Source: Polyangium sp. 15x6 (lineage in GTDB: Bacteria > Myxococcota_A > Polyangia > Polyangiales > Polyangiaceae). Taken from it: DNA of 63,815 nt. Every line of letters starts with the position of its first letter. Position 1 is the stretch's first letter. The notes below the pieces were generated by a model that had not been told where the DNA came from, made no database searches, and saw only the letters and a program-made list of their open reading frames with translations. The DNA is taken from positions 1 to 63,815 of the forward strand of contig NZ_JASBQE010000071.1 of the NCBI RefSeq assembly GCF_029960785.1, read 5' to 3'. Of this stretch, positions 18,208 through 25,377 are shown piece after piece. The position numbers were made by a program, and so were the translations under genes.

Positions 18208-19692
18208 TCACTTGCAGAGGCCGTTCTGGCAGGTCGTGGCCGCCGGGCAGTCGGCGTCGCTCGCGCATTGCATGATCGTGCAGTTGCCGTTCAGGCAGAG
18301 CTGGGGCGCGGGGCAGATCAACGAGCCCGGGGTGGCGTCGTCGACCACGCCGTCGCAGTCGTTGTCGATCCCGTCGCACTTCTCGTTGCTCGGCGTGCAG
18401 CCGCCGGGCGAGCAGACGCCGTTCGGCGTGCAGATCTGGCCGAGCGGGCAGTTGGCGTTGATCTGGCAGGGCTGCGCCACGCACGAGCCCATGATGCAGG
18501 TGCCGCCGTTCGGGCAGAGGAGCAGCCCACCGGGCGTGACCTCGTCGACCTGGCCGTCGCAATCGTCGTCGAGGTTGTTGCAGTACTCGGCCTTGGGCGC
18601 GCACATGCCGCCGCACTGGCCATTGACGCAGAGGGTGCCGTCGGCGCAGATCGTGTTCTCGTCGATCGAGCCGTTGCAATTGTCGTCGACGCCGTTGCAG
18701 GCCTCGGCCTGCGGGACGCAGCCGTTCGGGTTGACGCACGTCCCGGTCGCCGGATCACAGACGTGGCCGGCGGGGCAATCGGCGTCGACCATGCACATCC
18801 CGAACGCGCACATGCCATTGACGCACGCGCCGCCCATCGGGCAGAGGATCGCGCCCGGCGTGACCTCGTCGACCTGGCCGTCGCAATCGTTGTCGTAGCC
18901 GTCGCAGAGCTCGGGCGTGGGCGTGCACATGCCGCCGCACTGGCCGTTGACGCAGGCGGTGCCGTCGGCGCAGAACGCGTTGTTGTCGGGGATGCCGTTG
19001 CAATCGTCGTCGAGGCCGTTGCAGGCCTCGGGCGCCGGGACGCAGCCGCCCGGGAGGCAGACGCCGAGCATCGGGTTGCAGAGCTGGCCGGCGGGGCACT
19101 CGGCGTCGGTCATGCATTGCACGACCACGCAGGCGCCGGCCACGCAGGCGCCGCCGTTCGGGCAGAGGATCGCGCCGGGCGTGGGGTTGTCGACCTGGCC
19201 GTCGCAATCGTTGTCGATGCCGTCGCATTGCTCGGGGAGCGCGCTGCACACCGGCTTCGGGATACACATCCCCGACGCGTCGCAGAAATGGTCGGGGGGA
19301 CAGTAGTCGCACACGAGCTGGCACTGGCCGTTCGCGTCGCAGTAACTGTTCGGCGGACACGGCGTCATGGGGCCACATTGCGTCATGCCGCCGCACATGC
19401 CGTTTTGACAGACGCTCCCGTCGGCGCAGATGACGGGCCCGTTTGCGTTCGCGTCGATCTTGCCGTCGAGATCGTCGTCGATACCGTTGCAGACCTCGGG
19501 CTTGGGGCCGTCGTTCTGCGCGACGCAAACGCCGTTCACGCAGGACTCACCGGCGGCGCAATCGGAGGCGACAGTGCACTGCTCGTTGCCGCCGATGAGG
19601 ACGTGATCGATACACCCGGCGAACGGCGCGATCGCGAAGAGGGCGCCGAGGGGGAGGAGGGCCTTGAGGAAGGAAGCGCGAAGGTTTTTCAT
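18208..19692 (-). CDS. MopE-like lipoprotein with 7 metal-motif repeats
   Basis: 494 aa from ATG 19692, chosen to give the lipoprotein signal MKNLRASFLKALLPLGALFA with lipobox FAGC; the longer frame to 19800 lacks a signal. The mature protein consists of about 7 C-x-G-x-D-D-D-x-D-G-x-x-D cores (CDGIDNDCDGQVD, CNNLDDDCDGQVDE and relatives). These alternate with long cysteine-rich modules of the type CPNGG-CV-G-C, giving over 60 cysteines. This is the same motif class as the 10725-13547 protein but with a different spacer module. The likely location is the surface or periplasm, with calcium or disulfide stabilisation. It stands alone on its strand between small genes. Confidence 0.85.
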   Translation of the reverse strand: MKNLRASFLKALLPLGALFAIAPFAGCIDHVLIGGNEQCTVASDCAAGESCVNGVCVAQNDGPKPEVCNGIDDDLDGKIDANANGPVICADGSVCQNGMCGGMTQCGPMTPCPPNSYCDANGQCQLVCDYCPPDHFCDASGMCIPKPVCSALPEQCDGIDNDCDGQVDNPTPGAILCPNGGACVAGACVVVQCMTDAECPAGQLCNPMLGVCLPGGCVPAPEACNGLDDDCNGIPDNNAFCADGTACVNGQCGGMCTPTPELCDGYDNDCDGQVDEVTPGAILCPMGGACVNGMCAFGMCMVDADCPAGHVCDPATGTCVNPNGCVPQAEACNGVDDNCNGSIDENTICADGTLCVNGQCGGMCAPKAEYCNNLDDDCDGQVDEVTPGGLLLCPNGGTCIMGSCVAQPCQINANCPLGQICTPNGVCSPGGCTPSNEKCDGIDNDCDGVVDDATPGSLICPAPQLCLNGNCTIMQCASDADCPAATTCQNGLCK

Positions 19693-19821
19693 GGCGTGAT
19701 CGTCTCTCTCGTGGGTTGCGGGGCGCGCGCGGCCGTTCGTCCACGCGAAGGACGCGCGGCGCGGCTGTCCGTGTCTTCGTCTGCCTTCGTGGCCGGCCAT
19801 CGGCCGATCCGTGAGGAAATG

Positions 19822-20640
19822 TTAAGGGCTCGTCGGGCAGGCTTTCCGGACGCGATCGGCGAGGGGCGAGCCGGGGCTCTCCGAAAGGAATCGGGCCGCC
19901 TCGGCGCGGGCTTCGTCGGCGCGGCCGAGCTTGCATAACGCGAGCACGCGCGCCGCGGCGCGTTCGGCGCGCAGCGATTGGCCCTCCGCGCTCGCCGAAT
20001 TCTCGTCGAGCAAACGCAAAGCTTGCTCCGGATCACCCTCCTGCATGGCGCCGTGCACGGCGCGGAGGCGCCGCGTCTCGGCGAGCAGCGGGTCCGTGGG
20101 CGCGGGGGAAGGCTCGTTCGTGGCGACGGTCGGCGCCGTCCGCCGAGGCTGGGCATTCACCGCCGGCGTATTCGGGAGCGCGGGCGCCGGGGAAGGCGGC
20201 GGGTCGTTCACGGGGGCGACCGTGGGCGGCTCGGCCTCCGCGGGCATCTGCGCGGGCGGGGTTTTTCCCGGCTGCGCAGGGGCTTCGAGGTGCGTCGCCG
20301 CCGGAGGCGTCTCCATGCGCGTCGCCGTCGGACCGAGGATCGCCACGGCGGAGGCGGCGCCGCCCACGAGGACGGCGAGCATTCCTTTCCACGCGAGGCT
20401 GCCGAGGGAAAACACCGCGCCCGTCTTGGCGGCGGACGCGAGCTTCGTCGCGGAGGCGGCCTCGCCGAGCTTCGCCGTCGCGGCGTCGGCGACACGCTCT
20501 CCCCCGACCGAAGCGGCACCACCTGCGGCAATGGCGGCCGCGAGCGCGCGGCGCACGCGGGCGCGGTCTTCGGGCGAGGGATCGTCTCCGTCGCGCCCTG
20601 CAAGAAGGATGGCCCGCGCTTCGGGGCCGAGCTCGCTCAT
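19822..20640 (-). CDS. Membrane-anchored anti-sigma-type regulator with TPR-like tail
   Basis: 272 aa from ATG 20640, which overlaps the stop of the sigma-factor gene (ATGA). The N-terminus is Glu/Arg-rich (PEARAILLAGRDGDD), followed by a hydrophobic segment (WKGMLAVLVGGAASAVAIL, about residues 85-103), a Pro-rich linker and a helical TPR-like tail (LRAVHGAMQEGDPEQALRLL, LALCKLGRADEARAEA). The layout matches membrane-anchored regulators that hold a sigma factor with the N-terminus. I see no zinc-binding anti-sigma (HxxxCxxC) motif. The role is inferred from the coupling to the sigma gene, not from homology. Confidence 0.7.
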   Translation of the reverse strand: MSELGPEARAILLAGRDGDDPSPEDRARVRRALAAAIAAGGAASVGGERVADAATAKLGEAASATKLASAAKTGAVFSLGSLAWKGMLAVLVGGAASAVAILGPTATRMETPPAATHLEAPAQPGKTPPAQMPAEAEPPTVAPVNDPPPSPAPALPNTPAVNAQPRRTAPTVATNEPSPAPTDPLLAETRRLRAVHGAMQEGDPEQALRLLDENSASAEGQSLRAERAAARVLALCKLGRADEARAEAARFLSESPGSPLADRVRKACPTSP

Positions 20641-21269
20641 CGGAGCCTCCACGTATCGCGCGCCCGCTCCCGGGCGACCGCTTGCTCGAAATCACGCCGC
20701 GCCGCCCGCAGCCGCGCATAAATGGTGTTCACGTTCTCCCCGAGCGCGTCCGCAATCTCGGGCGCGGTCATCTGCTCGAGCTCGGCCAGCACGAGCACGG
20801 TGCGCTTGTCGAATTCGAGCTCGTCGAGCAGCTTGTGCAAGAGGCGCGCGCCTTCGAGCCGCGCAGCGTGCTCGTGCGGGCCCTCGGCGCGCTCATCGGG
20901 CACCGAATCGACGTCCACGGCCTCGGCCTTCCCGCAAGCATGCGGGCTCTTTCGCCGGAGCGCGCGGCGATGATCCCGCGCGACGCGGGTGACGATGGAG
21001 CAGATCCACGTCTTCAGCGAGGAGCGCCCCTCGAACTGGCCGAGGCGGCGATAGACGACGAGGAAGACCTCCTGGACGGCGTCGTCGACGAGCGCATCGG
21101 GGACGCCGAGGCGGCGGACGTTGCGGAAGACGAGGTCGAAATGCTCTTCGTAGACGGTCTCGAAGGGCGGCACGGCCACCGCCTCGCCGCCCCCCGAGCG
21201 CGCCGCGGCCGTGGGCTCGGGGGCGAGCGGCGAGGGGAGGGCAGCATGGAAGGACGCGGAAGGAGGCAA
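20637..21269 (-). CDS. ECF-type RNA polymerase sigma factor
   Basis: 210 aa if the TTG at 21269 is used (AAGGA five bases upstream); GTG at 21179 would give 180 aa and still keep all domains. Region 2: YEEHFDLVFRNVRRLGV, DDAVQEVFLVVYRRLGQF and SSLKTWICSIVTRVARDHRR. Region 4: LDELEFDKRTVLVLAELEQM, then TAPEIADALGENVNTIYARL and RAARRDFEQAV. These match ECF factors of the RpoE/SigE type. It shares 4 bases with the regulator gene downstream. The upstream partner (21316-22446) is secreted and could be the output or sensor. Confidence 0.88.
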   Translation of the reverse strand: MPPSASFHAALPSPLAPEPTAAARSGGGEAVAVPPFETVYEEHFDLVFRNVRRLGVPDALVDDAVQEVFLVVYRRLGQFEGRSSLKTWICSIVTRVARDHRRALRRKSPHACGKAEAVDVDSVPDERAEGPHEHAARLEGARLLHKLLDELEFDKRTVLVLAELEQMTAPEIADALGENVNTIYARLRAARRDFEQAVARERARDTWRLR

Positions 21270-21315
21270 GCTTGTCCTTGGTGGCCAGCGCCGTGAGGTT
21301 CCGTGAACCAAAATC

Positions 21316-22446
21316 TCAAAACCGGACCTCGACGCCCAGCTCGGCCCGCCCGAGGACGGGCGAGGCGCGGTGCACGGCGCCGAGGCCCGAGACGACGAGC
21401 TCCGGGTGGACGACGGGGACGGCGGCGCCGAGGCCGACGACGAGGGCGGCGGGGCGGGCGAACGTCCAGGCGAAACGTCCTCCGGCGGAGACGGCGAGCC
21501 AGGCGGCGGCGCCCTGGCCGGGGGAGGAGACGCCGGCGCTCGAGCTCTGGATGCGGCCGGCCTCGAAGGAGACGCAGGGGCCGAGCTCGAAGGGGCGGCG
21601 CTGGAAGAAGGCGGCGCAGGCGCCGACGTGGGCGAGGGTGAGGTCGATGTCGCCGGAGGCAGAGCCGAGGTTGGGGAAGGAGAAGGTGCGGGTCGGGAGG
21701 AAGGAGATGCCGGCCTCGAGGCGGTACCGGCCGACGAAGAGGGAGAGGGCGGCGCCAAAGCCGACGGTGGGCGTGGGGAAGGTGCCGGCGTCGGCGAGGG
21801 CGCGCGCGAAGAGGGCCATCGGCGGAGGCGGCGGTTGTTGGCGCGCAGACGGAGGGACCGTCGAAGGTGCAACGCGTTGAGGTTCGGGTCGTGGGGGGGA
21901 GGGCTTGGGGGTCGAATCGATTGGGGTTCGGGTCGTGGGAGGGACCGTCGAAGGTGCAACGCGTTGAGGTTCGGGCCGTGGGGGGGAGGGCTTGGGGGTC
22001 GAATCGATTGAGGTTCCGGTGGTGGGGGGGACCTCCGGAGGTGCAACGCGTTGAGGTTTCGGGGGTGGGGGGGACTCCGGCGGGGGCCCCGCGAGCACGT
22101 CCGGCTCGATCATCATGGCGATGATCAGGGCCGCGGCCTCGCCGAGGGCGGCGCAGGAGGCAGCCTCGACCTCACGCGTGCGTGGTCCCTCTTCGCCCCG
22201 CGTCTCCAGACGAACGCGATACCGGCCCGCGTCGCGCTTGACCTCGGCCGTCACGTCGAGCGGCTCCGTCTGCGAACCTCGCCCCCCGAGGAGCCGATCG
22301 ACCTCGGCCGAGATCGCCTCGGCCGTGGGACACCCCTCCGGGGCGGACCATCGCAGACGGACCCCGCCCGACGCGCGCGCATCGGCGGTGAGGCCGAGCG
22401 ACGCGAGGAGGGCGAGGATCAAGGAAGGGGCCCGGGCCCGAAGCAT
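21316..22446 (-). CDS. Secreted/outer-membrane beta-barrel-like protein with proline-rich repeats
   Basis: 376 aa from ATG 22446, giving a signal peptide (RARAPSLILALLASLGLTADARA). After about 95 residues (VRLRWSAPEGCPTAEAI) comes a Pro-rich block of about 85 residues in which a 29-residue unit (PEPQRVAPSTVPPTTRTPID, then STPKPSPPR) occurs almost three times. The last 190 residues have alternating hydrophobic/polar strands ending in RAELGVEVRF, typical of an outer-membrane beta barrel. I recognise no family. The 29-aa repeat is encoded by two 43/44-bp units of a DNA repeat found elsewhere in the window. It is adjacent to, but 46 bases from, the sigma gene downstream. Confidence 0.75.
   Translation of the reverse strand: MLRARAPSLILALLASLGLTADARASGGVRLRWSAPEGCPTAEAISAEVDRLLGGRGSQTEPLDVTAEVKRDAGRYRVRLETRGEEGPRTREVEAASCAALGEAAALIIAMMIEPDVLAGPPPESPPPPKPQRVAPPEVPPTTGTSIDSTPKPSPPRPEPQRVAPSTVPPTTRTPIDSTPKPSPPRPEPQRVAPSTVPPSARQQPPPPPMALFARALADAGTFPTPTVGFGAALSLFVGRYRLEAGISFLPTRTFSFPNLGSASGDIDLTLAHVGACAAFFQRRPFELGPCVSFEAGRIQSSSAGVSSPGQGAAAWLAVSAGGRFAWTFARPAALVVGLGAAVPVVHPELVVSGLGAVHRASPVLGRAELGVEVRF
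21850..22090. repeat. 43/44-bp tandem repeat inside a coding sequence (array 2)
   Basis: Units beginning TTGAGGTTCGGG or TTGGGGTTCGGG start at 21877, 21921, 21964, 22008 and 22051, so spacing alternates 44, 43, 44, 43. The units carry GACCGTCGAAGG or ACCTCCGGAGGT palindromic cores and GCAACGCGTTG. Because 43+44=87=3x29, the repeats keep the reading frame of the minus-strand gene. Confidence 0.85.
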
Positions 22447-22462
22447 GGGGTCACGTACGGCA

Positions 22463-22999
22463 TCAAGGCGTGGGCTGGCTCGAGACGACGAGGCCAGGGA
22501 TCGCGTGCCGTTCGGCGAGATCACGGCACGTGACGAGCACCTTTGGATTCAGCCAGGTGAGCTCGCGCTTGATCGCCTCGGCGAGCGCGGAGGCCGCGGC
22601 GGGCGTTGGCGTGCGATCCTCTTCGAGCCAGAGCACGACGGGTACCTTTTGCTTACATCCCAGGAGGGAGCGCAAGAACGGGCCGAGGTCGTCTCGGTCG
22701 AGGGGGGTTCGCTGACATGCCCACGCCATCGCGGCGATGGAGTCACGCACTTTGCACGCGATCTCCTTCGCGAGATCGCCGCTCGTGAGCCGCTGCTTGT
22801 TCTCGATTCGATAGTCCCGGAAGTCCTTGACCTCGATGAACCAGGTCGCGCCGAGGAGCAGGCCCACGAAGTCGACGGCCCGGGTTCCCTCGAACCGCCT
22901 CAAACCATCCCGAAACGCCGTATGGTCGTCCCACTTGAGGACCTTCCAGTCGTCCCCGAAGGAGAAGGAGAGACGCCCCTCGACGTGAAGCGCGCTCAC
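22463..22999 (-). CDS. Predicted PD-(D/E)xK-type nuclease partner of an AAA ATPase
   Basis: 178 aa. It starts at GTG 22999, whose GTGA overlaps the stop of the upstream ATPase gene. The sequence contains a possible nuclease core: Asp43 in VDFVG, then Glu56 and Lys58 in FIEVKDFRDYR (a D-x(12)-E-x-K pattern), preceded by a beta strand and followed by helices. A second part is mixed alpha/beta (VVLWLEED, VLVTCRDLAERH). The family is not recognised, so the nuclease reading is inferred from this motif and the gene pairing. Similar ATPase-nuclease pairs occur in anti-phage systems. It ends 16 bases upstream of the secreted-protein gene and may not be linked to it. Confidence 0.6.
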   Translation of the reverse strand: MSALHVEGRLSFSFGDDWKVLKWDDHTAFRDGLRRFEGTRAVDFVGLLLGATWFIEVKDFRDYRIENKQRLTSGDLAKEIACKVRDSIAAMAWACQRTPLDRDDLGPFLRSLLGCKQKVPVVLWLEEDRTPTPAAASALAEAIKRELTWLNPKVLVTCRDLAERHAIPGLVVSSQPTP

Positions 23000-24045
23000 G
23001 CGGTGCCCCCCGCGTCTTCGTCGAAGAGCCTCCGCTCGAAATCGTAATGCTTCGTGAACTCGTCGAGGATCGGATTGTCCGGCAGCTCGGCGAGCGTGCT
23101 GCCCGGCGCGATCTGCACCGGGTCGTGCTCTTCTTTTCGGTGAAAAGCGAAGAAGCGGATGGGGACATCCGGGCACCGGCCGTACTCCGAGAGGAGCGAG
23201 AGCTTGTGGGCCAGCAGATAATCGTGCGTCGTGACGAAGATCTGCACGCCGCGCTTTCCGAGCTCGAGCAGGATGTCCACCACGAGCGAGACGAGCCGGG
23301 GATTGAGGTTCGCCTCCGGTTCGTCCCAGAAGAGAATGCCGTTCGTCGTGAGAGATCCATTGAGGACGAGGTGCGCGAGGCAAGCGATCTTGCGCAGGCC
23401 CTCCGCGACGAGGTGGGCTTCCATGGAGCCGTCCTTGCGCTCGAGGTAGAATCGCCCGCCCTGAAGGGCGACTTTTCCCCCGAGCGCGGCCTCGATGGGC
23501 GCGATCAGCGCCTTGGCCTGCTCGGAGCGGGGTCCGCGCAGCACGGCCCGGCCGAGGGCGACGCAGGCATCGTAGTAGGTCTCGTCGAAGGAGAGCTCTC
23601 GATCCTGATACGCGGCGATGAACCCCTCGTACATGGCGAGGATTTCACGCGTCGGGAGGAAGATGGTCGGCTCTTCGCTCTTCCAGGTCGCCGCGCGCAC
23701 GTCGAGCTTCTTCTTGCCGCGGGTATACAGCGTCAGCCGTAAATCCCCGGAGCTGCCCTCGATGTCGATGTCGCCGTGCCCTTGGCCTTTGCGTCGACGC
23801 ACGAGGCGTCCGAGGAATCCGTCGTCGGGCCGGAACACCTTGGCGAGCTTTTCATGCATGCGGGCGTCGAGAGGGATCGTGCTCTCCGCGCTCTCCATGA
23901 CCTTGATGGGCGCGTAAAGCGCCTTCATGGCGTGCGACTTGCCCGCGGCGTTCGTCCCCAGGAATACGTTGATGCCGGCGCAGGGTTGGAAAGCGACGTC
24001 TTTGAACGCGCTGAACTCCGTCAACCGGACCGCCTGGATTTTCAT
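22996..24045 (-). CDS. AAA (ABC-type, OLD-like) ATPase
   Basis: 349 aa. Walker A is GTNAAGKS (residues 30-37), the Walker B region is ILFWDEPEAN (Asp241, Glu242), and His274 lies in VTTHDYLLAH as the switch histidine. LVAEGLRKIACLAHL occupies the place of an ABC signature. This is the AAA_21/SMC-like ATPase form found in many anti-phage and nuclease-coupled systems. The N-terminus begins MKIQAVRLTEFSAFKDV, typical of the group. It overlaps the nuclease-like gene by 4 bases, so the two are coupled, and it is divergent from a membrane-protein gene 63 bases away. No TOPRIM or HNH domain is fused. Confidence 0.85.
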   Translation of the reverse strand: MKIQAVRLTEFSAFKDVAFQPCAGINVFLGTNAAGKSHAMKALYAPIKVMESAESTIPLDARMHEKLAKVFRPDDGFLGRLVRRRKGQGHGDIDIEGSSGDLRLTLYTRGKKKLDVRAATWKSEEPTIFLPTREILAMYEGFIAAYQDRELSFDETYYDACVALGRAVLRGPRSEQAKALIAPIEAALGGKVALQGGRFYLERKDGSMEAHLVAEGLRKIACLAHLVLNGSLTTNGILFWDEPEANLNPRLVSLVVDILLELGKRGVQIFVTTHDYLLAHKLSLLSEYGRCPDVPIRFFAFHRKEEHDPVQIAPGSTLAELPDNPILDEFTKHYDFERRLFDEDAGGTA

Positions 24046-24108
24046 GGGAGCGCCCCGAGCCTACTCGTGGTGGAGCCCGCGCGCATCCGGGTTCATCATG
24101 CCCCACGG

Positions 24109-24984
24109 ATGAGCCGGCCGAAGACGAGCAGCACGCGCCTCGCGCGCCCATCCCCCTCGGGCCTGCCCTCGCGCGAAGCCCTGCTCCGGGATCTCGGCCG
24201 CGCGCCCGACGAGCGCCCCGTGTTCTCCTTGCCGTCGCCACTCCTGCCCTGGCTCGCCCTCGTCCTCGGCGTCGCGGTCGCGCTGCTCGCGCCTGGGCTG
24301 ATGCGCAAGGGTCCCGGGGGCGCCACGCTCTGGGCCGCGCTCGTCCTCGCGACCCTCGTCATCGTGCTTTTCCCCCGCAAGCTCATCGTCGGCGAGGATG
24401 GGCTCTTGCTCGTCTGGGTCGGCGCGCGTTTCATCCCCTATCGCGACATCGCCTACGTCGAGACCTCCGACGGATTCTACTTTCGCAACCCCGGCATCAA
24501 CATCGCCCTCCGCTCGGGCCGCGCCATCGATTTCGCGACCAGCGTCTTCAAGGAGCGCTGGGCCGAGCGCGACGCGCTCCTCAGCCTGATCCGCGCCAGC
24601 ATCGAGGCCGCAAGCGCACGCCGCCCCGCCCGCGCACCCGACGCCCTCGGTCGCAGCGGCAGGCCCTACGACGCCTGGGCGCGCGCACTGCGAGCGATCG
24701 GCTCCGGCGCCCACGAGGGCATGCGCACCTCGCCCATCCCCGCCGACGAGCTGCTCCGCATCGCCGAGAGTCCAGCCGCGCCGGTCGTCGATCGCACCGC
24801 CGCATTCATCGCGCTCGCAGCCTCCCACGACGACGAGAACTTGCGGCGCTTGCGCATCGCCGTCGATCTGACGGCCGCGCCCGATACCAAGGCCGCCCTG
24901 CAAGCAGCGCTCGCGGCCGAGGGCAACGAGGCTTCGATCGCCGAGGTCCTCGCCTTGGCCGAGGCCCAGGCGACGCGGTCCTGA
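24109..24984 (+). CDS. Membrane protein with PH-like domain
   Basis: 291 aa from ATG 24109. Two membrane helices (LLPWLALVLGVAVALLAPG and ATLWAALVLATLVIVLF, about residues 45-85) are followed by a beta-rich segment (LIVGEDGLLLVWVGARFIPY, RDIAYVETSDGFYF) typical of bacterial PH-like domains. A charged alpha-helical C-terminal half follows (PDALGRSGRPYDAWARALRA). It probably sits in the inner membrane with the soluble part in the cytoplasm. No enzymatic motif is present. It is transcribed divergently from the ATPase-nuclease pair, and a functional link is not shown. Confidence 0.75.
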   Translation: MSRPKTSSTRLARPSPSGLPSREALLRDLGRAPDERPVFSLPSPLLPWLALVLGVAVALLAPGLMRKGPGGATLWAALVLATLVIVLFPRKLIVGEDGLLLVWVGARFIPYRDIAYVETSDGFYFRNPGINIALRSGRAIDFATSVFKERWAERDALLSLIRASIEAASARRPARAPDALGRSGRPYDAWARALRAIGSGAHEGMRTSPIPADELLRIAESPAAPVVDRTAAFIALAASHDDENLRRLRIAVDLTAAPDTKAALQAALAAEGNEASIAEVLALAEAQATRS

Positions 24985-24986
24985 GA

Positions 24987-25314
24987 GCGGGGCTTTGCCC
25001 CGCACCCCAGCAGGGGGCTGTCCGCCCCCTGCACCCCGGACCAGCGCAAGCGCTGGACTCGGGGTCGATGAACTGCGCGATGCGCAGTTCATCGAACAGA
25101 GGCCGTGGCAAGACCACGAAGGCCTCGCCCATCGAGACAGCAGCGCTGCCGTGCGTGCTGGGGACGCCTTCCCTGTCGACAGCGCGCATCGCGCGCTGTC
25201 GCCCCGGGTCCAGCGCTTGCGCTGGTCCGGGTCCAGGGGTGGACAACCCCTGGTCGGGGTCCGGGGTGAAACCCCGGCGCTACGCCGCCCCAGCACCCTC
25301 GGATCTCGCGATCC
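24987..25314. repeat. Cluster of ten short-loop hairpins
   Basis: A 393-base gap without a gene contains consecutive inverted repeats: 24987-25003, 25011-25031, 25041-25056, 25065-25095 (14-bp perfect stem, 3-base loop), 25104-25118, 25178-25200 (10-bp stem, 3-base loop), 25210-25225, 25233-25253, 25261-25277 and 25301-25314. The first lies 2 bases after the stop of the upstream gene and could act as a terminator, but no T tract follows. Confidence 0.8.
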
Positions 25315-25377
25315 ATCGGCGTCGGAAACCGGGCGAAACCCTCCCGAGGGCGCGGGCCTTCCTTCATAGTGGCCCGC

